The notes below the pieces were generated by a model. It did not search any database. It was given only the letters and a program-made list of their open reading frames with translations, and was not told the origin of the DNA. Positions 42,660 to 52,189 of a stretch of 64,000 nucleotides of DNA are shown piece after piece. Where the stretch lies: NCBI RefSeq assembly GCF_036017915.1, contig NZ_CP107929.1, positions 248,001 to 312,000 on the forward strand. Reading direction: 5' to 3'. Position 1 is the first letter of the stretch. Every line of letters starts with the position of its first letter. A program made the position numbers and the translations under genes. Source of the DNA: Micromonospora sp. NBC_00421. GTDB lineage: Bacteria > Actinomycetota > Actinomycetes > Mycobacteriales > Micromonosporaceae.

Positions 42660-44093
42660 GTGGTCATCCGACGTGTGCTCGCGCCCCGCATCGACTTCGG
42701 CGCGCTGCGCCGTGAGCTGGGACTGCCTGACGGCTTCCCGGCCGCGGCGCAGCGCGAGGCGGACGAGGCGGCCGCCGCCCCGCCGCCCGCCGTGGCCGAC
42801 CGTACCGACGTCCCCTTCGTCACGGTCGACCCGGCCACCTCCCGCGACCTGGACCAGGCGATGCACCTCGGCCGCCGGCCCGGCGGCGGCTACCGGGTGC
42901 GGTACGCGATCGCCGACGTCGCCACCCACGTCCGCCCCGGTGGTCCACTGGAGGAGGAGACCTGGCGGCGCGGGCAGACCGTCTACCTGCCCGACGGCAA
43001 CGTGCCGTTGCATCCGCCCACCCTCAGCGAGGGGGCCGCCAGCCTGCTGCCCGACGTCGACCGGGCGGCGGTGCTCTGGACCATCGACCTCGACGCCGAC
43101 GGGGCCACCGTCGCCGTCGGGCTGGAGCGCGCCCTGGTCCGCAGCCGCGCCAAGCTGGACTACCCGGGGGTGCAGGTGGCCGCCGACGCCGGCCGGCTCC
43201 CCGAACCGATCGCGCTGCTGCCCGAGATCGGTGCCCTGCTCACCGCCCGTGGCCTGCGTCGGGGTGCGGTCAACCTGCCGCTGCCCGAGCAGGACGTCGA
43301 GCCCGACGGGGACGGCTGGCGGCTGGTGCTGCGCGGTCCGGGCCCGATGGAGGACCACAACGCCCAGATCTCCCTGCTCACCGGGATGGCCGCGGCGGAC
43401 ATCATGCTCGCCGGCCGGATCGGGCTGCTGCGGACCATGCCGGCGCCGAAGCCGGAGGCGGTGGACCGGCTGCGCGCGGCGGCGGCCCCGCTGGGCGTGC
43501 ACTGGCCGGACGGGGTACGGGTGGGCGAGGTGCTGGCCGGGTTGGACGCCTCGCAACCCCGGGCCGCCGCCTTCGTCGACCAGGCGGCCGAGCTGATGCG
43601 TGGTGCGGCGTACACGGCGTTCGACGGCGAGCTGCCCGAGCAGCCGCAGCACGGCGGGGTCGCCGCCGCGTACGCCCACGTCACCGCCCCGCTGCGTCGG
43701 CTCGCCGACCGGTACGCCACGGAGGTCTGCCTGGCCCTGCACGAGGGTCGCCCGGTGCCGGAGTGGGCCCGGACGGCGCTGCCCCGGCTGCCGGAGGTGA
43801 TGGCCTCGACCGACCGGACGGCGGGCACGGCCACCCGGGGTGCGATCGAGTTGGCCGAGGCGGTGCTGCTGGAACACCGGGTGGGGGAGACGTTCTCGGC
43901 GGCGGTGCTGGACACCGACGCGCCCCTGAACGGCCAGTCGAAGCCCGGCCGGGTCCCCGGCGGGACGGTGGCGCTTGACGATCCGCCGGTGCGGGCCCGC
44001 TGCACCGGGGAGCTGCCGCTGGGCGAGCGGGTCACCGTACGCCTGGTCACCGCCGACCCGGTCGACCGCAAGGTCCTCTTCGCCCGCGCCTGA
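42660..44093 (+). CDS. RNB-domain ribonuclease (RNase II/R family, short form)
   Basis: The 477-residue protein contains the RNB catalytic domain: FVTVDPATSRDLDQAMHLGR with the metal-binding aspartates, YRVRYAIADVATHVRPGGPLEEE, PDGNVPLHPPTLSEGAASLLP, and the later HVTAPLRRLADRYATEVCL motif. It hydrolyses RNA 3' to 5'. It lacks the cold-shock and long S1 regions of E. coli RNase II/R, like other compact actinobacterial members. The GTG start is inferred at 42660. Confidence 0.9.
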   Translation: MVIRRVLAPRIDFGALRRELGLPDGFPAAAQREADEAAAAPPPAVADRTDVPFVTVDPATSRDLDQAMHLGRRPGGGYRVRYAIADVATHVRPGGPLEEETWRRGQTVYLPDGNVPLHPPTLSEGAASLLPDVDRAAVLWTIDLDADGATVAVGLERALVRSRAKLDYPGVQVAADAGRLPEPIALLPEIGALLTARGLRRGAVNLPLPEQDVEPDGDGWRLVLRGPGPMEDHNAQISLLTGMAAADIMLAGRIGLLRTMPAPKPEAVDRLRAAAAPLGVHWPDGVRVGEVLAGLDASQPRAAAFVDQAAELMRGAAYTAFDGELPEQPQHGGVAAAYAHVTAPLRRLADRYATEVCLALHEGRPVPEWARTALPRLPEVMASTDRTAGTATRGAIELAEAVLLEHRVGETFSAAVLDTDAPLNGQSKPGRVPGGTVALDDPPVRARCTGELPLGERVTVRLVTADPVDRKVLFARA

Positions 44094-44226
44094 ACTCCCC
44101 GGCCCGCGTCCTCGTCCCCGGCGGTCGGGACCGTCCCCGGCGGCCGGTCGACGAGGCCGCCGGGCAGCCGAGAGGAGAGCGCCGGGGGCACCGCGCCGCG
44201 CCCGGCCGGTTTGCGAGGATGGCGGT

Positions 44227-44925
44227 ATGGCATACGACGCGAGCACCCTCCCCGACGTGTCCGGGCTGACCGTCGGCATCATCGGTGGCACCGGCGACCA
44301 GGGGCGGGGGCTGGCCTACCGGTTCGCCCGGGCCGGTCAGCAGGTGCTGATCGGGTCCCGTGCCGCCGAGCGGGCCGCCGAGGTGGCGGCGGAGATCGCC
44401 GCGCTGCCCCGGATGCCCGCCGGGGTCGACGTGACCGGCGCGGACAACGACGAGGTGGCCCGCCGCAGCGACGTGGTGGTGATCGCGGTGCCGTGGGACG
44501 GGCACGCGGCCACCGTCACCGCGCTGGCCGGGCCGCTGGCCGGCAAGATCGTCGTCGACTGCGTCAACCCGCTCGGCTTCGACAAGCAGGGCCCGTACGC
44601 CCTGCCGGTCGCCGAGGGCAGCGCCGTGCAGCAGGCGGCGGCCCTGCTGCCGGATTCCCGGGTGTGCGCGGCGTTCAACCACGTCAGCGCGCCGCTGCTG
44701 GCCGACCCGGAGGTCGACCGGATCGACCTCGACGTGCTGATCTGCACCGAGGATCGGGAACTGGTCGACGTCGTCGGCGCGCTTGCCGCCCGGATCCCCG
44801 GCATGCGCGGCATCTATGCCGGCCGGCTGCGCAACGCCCACCAGATCGAGGCGTTCACCGCCAACCTGATCGCCATCAACAAGCGCTACAAGGCGCACGC
44901 CGGCATCCGGGTCACCGACCTCTGA
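44227..44925 (+). CDS. npdG: NADPH-dependent F420 reductase
   Basis: The 232-residue protein matches the F420:NADP oxidoreductase family: Rossmann motif VGIIGGTGDQGRGLAYRFAR, GSRAAERAAEVAAEIA (NADP 2'-phosphate site), VIAVPWDGHAATV, VDCVNPLGFDKQGPYALPV, AAFNHVSAPLLADPEV and RIPGMRGIYAGRLRNAHQIEAFTANLIAIN. It moves hydride between NADPH and coenzyme F420, supplying reduced F420 to secondary metabolism and redox enzymes, and indicates an F420-using organism. Confidence 0.92.
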   Translation: MAYDASTLPDVSGLTVGIIGGTGDQGRGLAYRFARAGQQVLIGSRAAERAAEVAAEIAALPRMPAGVDVTGADNDEVARRSDVVVIAVPWDGHAATVTALAGPLAGKIVVDCVNPLGFDKQGPYALPVAEGSAVQQAAALLPDSRVCAAFNHVSAPLLADPEVDRIDLDVLICTEDRELVDVVGALAARIPGMRGIYAGRLRNAHQIEAFTANLIAINKRYKAHAGIRVTDL

Positions 44926-44962
44926 CCGCCACCCGTTCCCGGCGGCCGTGGTGGACGTCCCG

Positions 44963-45484
44963 TCAGAAGTTGATGTCGACCCCGACCTTCTTGCAGGCGG
45001 CGTTCGCCATCGCGCTGGTCTTCTGGAACTCGGGACGGCCGGCGGCGGCTGCCATGTCCGGGGCGGTCGCCACCCGGCCGGCGGCAGCGCCGAACGCGGC
45101 CAGCGCGGTGGCGGCCTCGCTGGCGGGGGTGCCGGCCGTGGCCTTCGCCAGGCCCGTCGCCATCTCGGAGTAGGCCTTCTTCAGGGCCGGGGCCGGGTCG
45201 CCACCCGACGTCGCGGCCTTCACCACGTCGGCCTTCGTCTCGTCGGCGATCTTCTTCGCCGTCGTGCAGAGCTTCTTGTCGGCGGCCGGGTCGGCGGCAG
45301 CGGCCGGGCCGGTGGTCGCCGGGCCGGTGGTGGCGGGGTCGGTGGTGGCCGGGGAGGCGGACGGCGCAGTGCTGGCGGACGCCGACGGCGCGGCCGTCGT
45401 CGACGGTTCCGCCGTGCTGCACGCCGCGAGGGCCAGCACGGAGACACAGGTCAGGGCGACAGTTGACAAGCGAACATGATCCAC
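44963..45484 (-). CDS. Putative lipoprotein with helical C-terminal domain
   Basis: A 173-residue lipoprotein: signal VALTCVSVLALAAC with lipobox LAAC, a Ser/Thr/Ala/Pro-rich spacer of about 45 residues, then a helical domain (KKLCTTAKKIADETKADVVKAA, ... SAMANAACKKVGVDINF). Two domain cysteines may pair. The GTG start has AGGG upstream. Function is unknown. It lies between the F420 reductase gene and panB, ending opposite the former. Confidence 0.82.
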   Translation of the reverse strand: MDHVRLSTVALTCVSVLALAACSTAEPSTTAAPSASASTAPSASPATTDPATTGPATTGPAAAADPAADKKLCTTAKKIADETKADVVKAATSGGDPAPALKKAYSEMATGLAKATAGTPASEAATALAAFGAAAGRVATAPDMAAAAGRPEFQKTSAMANAACKKVGVDINF

Positions 45485-45643
45485 GAGCGAACCCTAGCGG
45501 CTTTCGCCGATCCCCGGTCAACCCGTTTCGGCCTGCCAACCCGGACACCTGTCCGCCGGGCCCGGGTGCGGCAGTTCCGACAGCGGTCCGGTGGGCGGTG
45601 GCGGCTCCTCCGGGGAGGAGGCACCGCCACCGCGCCACCCGAC

Positions 45644-46489
45644 TCAGAACGTGTGCTCGGTGGCGGGGAAGTCGCCGCCGCGTACCTCGTCGGCGAACCG
45701 GCGGGTCGCCTCGGTCAGCGCCCCGGCCAGGTCGGCGTAGCGCTTGACGAACCGGGGGGCCTTTCCGGTGCGCAGCCCTGCCATGTCCTGCCAGACCAGC
45801 ACCTGGGCGTCGGTGTCCGGGCCCGCGCCGATGCCGACGGTGGGGATCGTCAGTTCGGCGGTGACCCGCTTGGCCACCTCGCCCGGCACCATCTCCAGCA
45901 CCACCGCGAACGCCCCCGCCCCGGCCACCGCCCGCGCGTCGGCGAGCACCTCGTCGGCGGTGTCGCCGCGCCCCTGCACCCGGTAGCCGCCCAGGGTGTG
46001 CTCGCTCTGCGGGGTGAACCCGATGTGCGCCATCACCGGGATGCCCGCACCGGTGATCGCCGCGATCTGGTCGGCGCAGCGCCGGCCGCCCTCCAGCTTC
46101 ACCGCGTGGCAGCCGCCCTCCTTCATGAACCGCACCGCCGTGCGCAGCGCCTGGGTCGGCCCCTCCTCGTACGAGCCGAACGGCAGGTCGCCGACGACCA
46201 GGGTGTGCCGGGTCGCCCGGACCACGGCGCGGACCAGCGGCAACAACTCGTCGACTGTCACCGGCAGGGTGGTCTCGTAACCGAACACGTTGTTCGCCGC
46301 CGAGTCGCCGACCAGCAGCGCCGGGATCCCCGCCTGGTCGAAGATCGCGGCGGTGTACTGGTCGTACGAGGTGAGCATCGCCCACCGGTCGCCGCGCTCC
46401 TTGGCGGCGATCAGGTCACGGGTGCGGACCCGGCGGGTGGCCGGCCCGCCGTACAGGGCGGTCACCTCGGTCGGGGTGGACTCCACCAT
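45644..46489 (-). CDS. panB: 3-methyl-2-oxobutanoate hydroxymethyltransferase
   Basis: PanB makes ketopantoate from 2-oxoisovalerate and methylene-THF, the first step of pantothenate and coenzyme A synthesis. The 281-residue protein has canonical motifs: [88 protein letters not shown] and [20 protein letters not shown]. The ATG at 46489 has AAGGAGA upstream and starts conserved sequence. It is followed by nadE on the same strand, 160 bases away. Confidence 0.95.
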   Translation of the reverse strand: MVESTPTEVTALYGGPATRRVRTRDLIAAKERGDRWAMLTSYDQYTAAIFDQAGIPALLVGDSAANNVFGYETTLPVTVDELLPLVRAVVRATRHTLVVGDLPFGSYEEGPTQALRTAVRFMKEGGCHAVKLEGGRRCADQIAAITGAGIPVMAHIGFTPQSEHTLGGYRVQGRGDTADEVLADARAVAGAGAFAVVLEMVPGEVAKRVTAELTIPTVGIGAGPDTDAQVLVWQDMAGLRTGKAPRFVKRYADLAGALTEATRRFADEVRGGDFPATEHTF

Positions 46490-46651
46490 GGCTGTCTCCT
46501 TTCCTCGAGGCCGCTGTCGCGGTCCCCGGGCTCCGTCGCGATCGTCGCACCACACGACCTGTCGACGGCAGGGAACAGTGCAGGATGTCACTCCGTCGGG
46601 ACGGCACCCGGCCGCCCCGGAGGTCGGGCGCCGCCCCGACGGGTCGGGTGC

Positions 46652-48412
46652 TCAGCCGTCCTCGCGCCACCGGTTGGTGATCGGCAGGCGGCGGTCCCGG
46701 CCGAACGCCTTCATCGAGATCTTGGTGCCGGGCGCGGACTGCCGACGCTTGTACTCGGCGGTGTCCACCAGCCGCAGCACCTTGTCGACCACCGCCGGGT
46801 CGTGACCGGACTCCACCAGACCGGCCCGGCCCAGGTCACCGTCGACGTAGCCGATCAGGATCGGGTCCAGCACGTCGTAGTCGGGCAGGTTGTCGCTGTC
46901 GAGCTGGCCGGGGCTCAACTCGGCCGACGGGGGCTTGCCGATGGAGTTCTCCGGGATCGGCGGGGTCTCACCCCGCCGGGCCGCATCGGCGTTGCGCCAC
47001 TTCGCCAGCCGCCAGACCAGCGTCTTCCAGACGTCCTTGACCGGGTTGAAGCCGCCGACCGAGTCGCCGTAGAGGGTCGAGTAGCCGACCGCCAGCTCGC
47101 TCTTGTTGCCGGTGGTGAGGACCAGATGGCCCTCCTGGTTGGACAGTGCCATCAGGATCACCCCGCGGACCCGGGCCTGGAGGTTCTCCACCGCCACCCC
47201 GGACAGCGAGATGTTCGCCAGGAAGGTGTCCACCATCGGCTGGATCGGCTCGACCCGGTAGTCCAGGCCGGTCCGCTTGGCGAGGTCCTCGGCGTCGGCC
47301 CGGGAGTGCTCCGAGGAGTGCTGGCTGGGCAGCGAGACGCCGACCACCCGCTGCGGCCCGAGCGCGTCGACCGCCAGCACGGCCACCACCGCCGAGTCGA
47401 TCCCGCCGGACAGGCCCAGCACCACCGAGGGGAACCGGTTCTTGTCGACGTAGTCGCGCAGGCCCAGCACCAGCGCGTGCCACACCTCGGCCTCGTCGGC
47501 GACCGGCGCCAGCAGACCGCCGTCGGCCGCCGGCCCGGTCGGTGCCGCCGGAATCCCCTCGACGGTACGACGTACCACCCGCATCCCGTCGGCGAGGTCC
47601 TCGGTGTCGGCGGCGTGCGGGCCCGCCCCGGCCAGCTCCACGTCGTGCACCAGCAGGTGCTCGACGAACTGCGGCGCGCGGGTGAGCAGGTCCCCGTCGG
47701 CCGTGACGATCATCGAGTCGCCCTCGAAGACCAGCTCGTCCTGGCCGCCGACCATGTTGACGTACGCGATCGGGGCACCGGCCTCGACGGCCCGGCGGCG
47801 CACCAGCGGCAACCGGACGTCGTCCTTGTTCAACTCGTACGGCGAGCCGTTGATGTTGACCACCAGGCCGACACCCGCCTGCCGGGCCACCGCGAACGGG
47901 CCGCCGGCCTGCCACAGGTCCTCGCAGATGGTAAGCGCCACGTCCACCCCGCCGACCCGGACCACGGTCAGGGTGTCCCCGGGCACGAAGTAGCGGTCCT
48001 CGTCGAAGACGCCGTAGTTGGGCAGGTGGTGCTTGAAGTAGTGGGCCACCACCTCGCCCCGGTGCAGCAGCGCGGCGGCGTTGCGGGCCCCCCGACCCGG
48101 CCGGGCGTCCCCGCTGACCTGGGGCGGACCGTCGGCGTCCAGGTAGCCGACCACGGCCGGCAGGTCGCCGAGGCCGTCGGCGGCCAGGTCGGCGGCGAGC
48201 CGGCGCAGCGCGGCCTGCGAGGCGGCGACGAAGGAACGGCGGAAGACCAGGTCCTCGACCGGGTAGCCGGTGAGCACCATCTCCGGGAACGCGACGAGCT
48301 GGGCACCGGCGTCGGCGGCCCGACGGGTCCAGGCGCGGATCAGCTCGGCGTTGCCGGCCGTGTCGCCGACGGTCGGGTTGACCTGGCACAGGGCCAGACG
48401 CAGGGTGGGCAT
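46652..48412 (-). CDS. nadE: Glutamine-dependent NAD+ synthetase
   Basis: The 586-residue enzyme amidates nicotinic acid adenine dinucleotide to NAD+. The N-terminal nitrilase-like glutaminase domain has the Glu/Lys/Cys triad regions (VAFPEMVLTGYP, YFKHHLPNYGVFDE, ALTICEDLWQAGGP). The C-terminal synthetase domain begins near residue 275 with the PP-loop motif VVLGLSGGIDSAVVAVLAVD and contains TTGNKSELAVGYSTLYGDSVGGFNP. ATG 48412 starts conserved MPTLRLALCQVNPTVGD. Divergent from glnA2. Confidence 0.95.
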   Translation of the reverse strand: MPTLRLALCQVNPTVGDTAGNAELIRAWTRRAADAGAQLVAFPEMVLTGYPVEDLVFRRSFVAASQAALRRLAADLAADGLGDLPAVVGYLDADGPPQVSGDARPGRGARNAAALLHRGEVVAHYFKHHLPNYGVFDEDRYFVPGDTLTVVRVGGVDVALTICEDLWQAGGPFAVARQAGVGLVVNINGSPYELNKDDVRLPLVRRRAVEAGAPIAYVNMVGGQDELVFEGDSMIVTADGDLLTRAPQFVEHLLVHDVELAGAGPHAADTEDLADGMRVVRRTVEGIPAAPTGPAADGGLLAPVADEAEVWHALVLGLRDYVDKNRFPSVVLGLSGGIDSAVVAVLAVDALGPQRVVGVSLPSQHSSEHSRADAEDLAKRTGLDYRVEPIQPMVDTFLANISLSGVAVENLQARVRGVILMALSNQEGHLVLTTGNKSELAVGYSTLYGDSVGGFNPVKDVWKTLVWRLAKWRNADAARRGETPPIPENSIGKPPSAELSPGQLDSDNLPDYDVLDPILIGYVDGDLGRAGLVESGHDPAVVDKVLRLVDTAEYKRRQSAPGTKISMKAFGRDRRLPITNRWREDG

Positions 48413-48659
48413 GCCCTCATCTTGCCCCAGCGGCTGCCGGTCAATCAGGCCGCTCCGACGAGACGACGGCCACCCTTTTCCGGTCCCCGGCCGGCCGGGT
48501 GCGGGTGGCGGGGCCGTCCGCTGATCCGTCGGTCGGGACACCGCAGGACGAGCGGCAGCAGGTCGCGTAACGTCTGCTTAACCAGGCCGGGGAAGACTGG
48601 GCGGTCAGGACGGATCGGCCGCCCGGTGCCGGACGTACGTCGCGCGAGGGGTTGGGGAA

Positions 48660-50009
48660 GTGGACCGTCAGCAGGAGTTCGTCCTCCGTACGCTGGAAGA
48701 GCGGGACATCCGTTTCGTCCGGCTGTGGTTCACCGACGTGCTGGGCACGCTCAAGAGCGTCTCGGTCGCTCCGGCGGAGCTGGAGGCCGCCTTCGAGGAG
48801 GGCATCGGGTTCGACGGCTCGGCCATCGAGGGCTTCGCCCGGGTCTTCGAGTCCGACATGGTCGCCATGCCGGACCCGACCACCTTCCAGGTCTTCCCGT
48901 TCGAGGGTGGAGTCAGCGGCGAGAGTGCCCGGATGTTCTGCGACATCCTGCTGCCCGACGGCGGCCCGTCCTGGGCCGACCCGCGGCACGTGCTGCGCCG
49001 GATGCTGTCCAAGGCGGCCGAGAAGGGCTTCACCTTCTACACCCACCCCGAGATCGAGTTCTTCCTGCTGGAGAACGGCCCGCAGGACGGCTCGGTGCCG
49101 ACCGCCGTGGACACCGGCGGTTACTTCGAGCACACCACGCACGCGGTGGCGCGGGACTTCCGCCGCCAGGCCGTGCTGGCGCTGGAGCGGATCGGCATCT
49201 CGGTCGAGTTCAGCCACCACGAGGTCGCCCCCGGCCAGCAGGAGATCGACCTGCGGTACGCCGACGCGCTGACCACCGCCGACAACATCATGACCTTCCG
49301 GCACGTGGTCAAGGAGGTGGCGCTCTCCACGGGGGTGCAGGCCAGCTTCATGCCGAAGCCCTTCACCGACCAGCCGGGCAGCGGCATGCACACCCACCTG
49401 TCGCTGTTCGAGGGGGAGCGCAACGCGTTCCACGACTCCGGCGACCCGATGAAGCTGTCGAAGGTGGCCAAGTCGTTCATCGCCGGTCTGCTGATGCACG
49501 CCCGGGAATACACCGCGGTCACCAACCAGTGGGTCAACTCGTACAAGCGGCTGTTCCCGCAGGCGTTGCCGGACCGGATCACCGAGAGCCCGGCGTACGT
49601 CTGCTGGGGGCACCTGAACCGGTCCGCGCTGGTCCGCGTCCCCGCGTACGGCAAGCCGAACTCGGCCCGGGTGGAGGTCCGCTCGCTGGACTCGGCGACC
49701 AACCCCTACCTGGCGTTCGCGGTGATGCTCGGCGCCGGCCTGAAGGGCATCGAGGAGGGCTACGAGCTGCCGCCCGGCGCGGAGGACGACGTCTGGTCGC
49801 TGACCAGCGCCGAGCGCCGCGCGATGGGCTACGAGGCGCTGCCGGAGAACCTGTCCGAGGCGATCGACGTGATGGCCGGCTCGGAACTGGTCGCCGAGGT
49901 GCTCGGCGAGCACGTCTTCGACTTCTTCCTGCGCAACAAGCGGGCCGAGTGGGAGCAGTACCGCCGCGAGGTCACCCCGTACGAGCGGCAGCGTTACCTG
50001 TCGCTGTAA
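48660..50009 (+). CDS. glnA: Glutamine synthetase type I, GlnA2-like
   Basis: The 449-residue protein has the complete GS core: FTDVLGTLKSVSV, GFDGSAIEGFARV, HPEIEFFLLENG, HHEVAPGQQEIDL, FMPKPFTDQPGSGMHTHLSL and KPNSARVEVRSLDSATNPYL. It is closest in style to M. tuberculosis GlnA2. Where the adenylylation site of GlnA1 has NLYDLP, this protein reads DDVWSL, so the target tyrosine is replaced and control by GlnE is unlikely. It starts with GTG at 48660, divergent from nadE; glnE is 4.7 kb downstream. Confidence 0.94.
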   Translation: MDRQQEFVLRTLEERDIRFVRLWFTDVLGTLKSVSVAPAELEAAFEEGIGFDGSAIEGFARVFESDMVAMPDPTTFQVFPFEGGVSGESARMFCDILLPDGGPSWADPRHVLRRMLSKAAEKGFTFYTHPEIEFFLLENGPQDGSVPTAVDTGGYFEHTTHAVARDFRRQAVLALERIGISVEFSHHEVAPGQQEIDLRYADALTTADNIMTFRHVVKEVALSTGVQASFMPKPFTDQPGSGMHTHLSLFEGERNAFHDSGDPMKLSKVAKSFIAGLLMHAREYTAVTNQWVNSYKRLFPQALPDRITESPAYVCWGHLNRSALVRVPAYGKPNSARVEVRSLDSATNPYLAFAVMLGAGLKGIEEGYELPPGAEDDVWSLTSAERRAMGYEALPENLSEAIDVMAGSELVAEVLGEHVFDFFLRNKRAEWEQYRREVTPYERQRYLSL

Positions 50010-50219
50010 CCCGCCGCACCCGCCGCCCCGGGGCCGGGGCCGTTCGGACCCGGGGCCCCGGCGGCTCGGATCCGGCGAGGCCGGGCCGTCGGGGCCCCGG
50101 ATCTGCCGATGGTCCGGGCTCCGGCCTGGCCGGGGGGTATCGGGGGTGGCGCGGTGCCGCTATCGTCTCGATCACCGTGCCGGCAGCCGTGCCGGGCGCA
50201 GGAGGTCGGGAGGCCGTCG

Positions 50220-50645
50220 GTGCTGGAGGATCTGCTCACCGGAGCATGGCAGAGCGTCGTGTTCGGTGTCGTCGGGGTGGCGCTGATGGCGGCCGGCTTC
50301 GTGCTGGTCGACCTGCTCACCCCGGGCAAGCTGCGCGAGCTGATCTGGGTACGCCGCAACGGCAACGCCGGGCTGCTGCTGGCCGCCAACCAGCTCGGTG
50401 TCGCCGGCATCGTGTTCACCGCGATCGTGACCAGCTACGACGACTTCGCCAAGGGGCTCGCCTCGACGGTGGTCTTCGGGTTGATCGGGCTGGCCGTCAT
50501 GGCGCTGGCCTTCGGCGTCCTGGACCTGCTCACCCCGGGCCGGCTCGGCGAGGTGATCTGCGCGGACGAGCCGCACCCGGCGGCCCGGGTCAGCGCCGCC
50601 ACCCACTTCGGCGCGGCCCTGATCGTCTGCGCCTGCATCGCCTGA
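50220..50645 (+). CDS. DUF350 membrane protein
   Basis: A 141-residue membrane protein with four helices arranged as an internal duplication: VGVALMAAGFVLVDLLTPGKLRELIW and IGLAVMALAFGVLDLLTPGRLGEVIC. DUF350 proteins (UPF0719-like) are conserved, of unknown function, often linked to spermidine synthase-like or membrane stress genes. The GTG is preceded by GGAGG at a distance of about 13 bases with an AGG nearer. It follows glnA2 in the same direction after a GC-rich hairpin-prone spacer. Confidence 0.82.
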   Translation: MLEDLLTGAWQSVVFGVVGVALMAAGFVLVDLLTPGKLRELIWVRRNGNAGLLLAANQLGVAGIVFTAIVTSYDDFAKGLASTVVFGLIGLAVMALAFGVLDLLTPGRLGEVICADEPHPAARVSAATHFGAALIVCACIA

Positions 50646-50795
50646 CCCTGCGGCCACACGCCTGCACCGCCTGAATCCGGCCCGTGGCCTGCGCCGTCCC
50701 GCTGGGGGCGGTCCGGGTGACGGGCCGGCTGCGTCCGCGTCCGGCCCCACCTGTCGACCGGCCGGTTCGTCGTACCCCCGTCGTAGTGTGCGGGG

Positions 50796-51488
50796 GTGAA
50801 CCGGACGGATCGTCTCTATGCCCTGGTGGAGGAGCTGCGGGCGGTGTCACCCCGGCCGCGCAGCGCCCGCTGGCTGGCCGCCCGCTTCGAGGTGAGCACC
50901 CGCACCGTCGAACGGGACATCATCGCCCTCCAGGGCACCGGCGTGCCGATCTGGGCCGAGCCCGGCCGCACCGGCGGTTACGTGGTGGACCGGTCGCACA
51001 CCCTGCCACCGGTCAACCTGACCGCCGCCGAGGCGGTGGCGATGGCGGTGGCCCTGCACGGGCTCGCCGGCACCCCGTTCGCCGTGGCGGGCGGCACCGC
51101 GCTGCGCAAACTGCTGGCGGTGCTGCCGGCCGCCGACGCCGCCGACGCACGCCTGCTCGCCGGCCGGGTGCTGCTGGTCGGCACCGGGCCGACCACCTCC
51201 GTCCCGGCTGTCGTCGCCGACGCGGTCTCCGCCCGCCGGGTGCTCCGCCTGCGGTACGCCGACCGCTGCGGTGTGGTCTCGTCGCGTGAGGTCGAGCCGT
51301 TGGGCTACCTGGGCAACAGCCGGCACTGGTACCTGCTGGCCTGGTGCCGGCTCCGCGACGGGCTGCGCTGCTTCCGTACCGACCGGATCTGCGGGGTGGA
51401 GGCGTTGCCGGAGCGGGTGACCCGGGAGTTCTCCCCGACCGAGCTGGATGTCCCGCCCGAGCGGGTGCGCCGACTGACCCTGGTGTGA
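50796..51488 (+). CDS. WYL-domain HTH transcriptional regulator (YafY type)
   Basis: The 230-residue protein has an HTH_11 winged helix (RSARWLAARFEVSTRTVERDI, ALQGTGVPIWAEPGRTGGYVVD) and a WYL domain (RVLRLRYADRCG, REVEPLGYLGNSRHWYLLAWCRLRDGLRCFRTDRI) that in related proteins binds nucleic acid or small ligands. The GTG start is supported by conserved NRTDRLYALVEELR. It precedes a VOC-family gene in the same direction, which is a plausible target. Confidence 0.88.
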   Translation: MNRTDRLYALVEELRAVSPRPRSARWLAARFEVSTRTVERDIIALQGTGVPIWAEPGRTGGYVVDRSHTLPPVNLTAAEAVAMAVALHGLAGTPFAVAGGTALRKLLAVLPAADAADARLLAGRVLLVGTGPTTSVPAVVADAVSARRVLRLRYADRCGVVSSREVEPLGYLGNSRHWYLLAWCRLRDGLRCFRTDRICGVEALPERVTREFSPTELDVPPERVRRLTLV

Positions 51489-51712
51489 GCAGCCGACCCG
51501 GGTGCGAGGAGTGAGTCCCGGGGCGGATCGCCCGGCGTCGTCATGCCGACCGTCAGGAGCGACACCCGTCGGCCTGGTGCCCGGCCGGAGTCCGGTGCCG
51601 ACGACGGGCCGGCTCTTTCCGTAAACACCGACAGGACGCTGTCGCGGACGCCCGGGAGGCTGGCTCCCGAACCCACCGGCCGCCCGGCCGGCAGGGGAAC
51701 AGGAGGCGACGC

Positions 51713-52087
51713 GTGACCAGCACACCCATCACCTGGTTCGAGATCGGCACCGACCGGCCGGACGAGGTGCAAGGCTTCTACGCGGAGTTGTTCGGCTGGA
51801 CCTTCGTCGAGGAGGGTACGGCCGAGGGTGGTTCCTACCGGACGACCGGCGCGGGACAGCCGGCGGGCATCGGCGGAGGCATCCGGGCCATCGCCGAGGG
51901 CGCCCCCGGCTACGCGATCCTCTACGCCGAGGTGACCGACGTGACGCAGACGTGCCGCCGGGCCGAGACGGCGGGCGGCACGGTGCTGACGCCGCCCCGG
52001 ACCACGCCGGGCGGGTTGACCCTCGCCCTGCTGCGTGACCCGTCGGGCAACCACCTCGGTGTCTTCTCCCCGGCGGGCACCGCCTGA
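51713..52087 (+). CDS. VOC (glyoxalase/bleomycin-resistance fold) protein
   Basis: A 124-residue VOC-superfamily protein: TWFEIGTDRPDEVQGFYAELFGWTFVEE, EGAPGYAILYAEVTDVTQTCRRAETAGG, GLTLALLRDPSGNHLGVFS. VOC metalloenzymes or binding proteins act on many small molecules; no substrate can be named. GTG 51713 follows AGGAGGCG. It lies 225 bases downstream of the WYL regulator and ends at a very strong hairpin. Confidence 0.85.
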   Translation: MTSTPITWFEIGTDRPDEVQGFYAELFGWTFVEEGTAEGGSYRTTGAGQPAGIGGGIRAIAEGAPGYAILYAEVTDVTQTCRRAETAGGTVLTPPRTTPGGLTLALLRDPSGNHLGVFSPAGTA

Positions 52088-52093
52088 TGCAAG

Positions 52094-52142
52094 GGGCCGA
52101 AGTTGCGGTGTCCCGGTGCATCGGACACCGCAACTTCGGCCC
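52094..52142. terminator. Perfect 20-bp hairpin between convergent genes
   Basis: GGGCCGAAGTTGCGGTGTCC (52094-52113) and its exact complement (52123-52142) enclose a 9-base loop, seven bases after the VOC stop. It would terminate rightward transcription and, being symmetric, leftward transcription too. Confidence 0.88.
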
Positions 52143-52154
52143 ATCTGCGTTGAT

Positions 52155-52184
52155 CTTCGGCCCGCCGGGTCGGGCGGGCCGAAG
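52155..52184. terminator. Second hairpin sharing the CTTCGGCCC motif
   Basis: CTTCGGCCCGCC (52155-52166) pairs exactly with GGCGGGCCGAAG (52173-52184). It begins 13 bases after the larger hairpin and ends six bases before the stop of the leftward secreted-protein gene. Confidence 0.8.
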
Positions 52185-52189
52185 GTGGG

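Noticed and set aside
45476..50674. A 1,732-codon open frame on the + strand
   Set aside because: It runs antisense to panB and nadE and out of frame with glnA2; it is a GC-driven shadow of well-supported genes.
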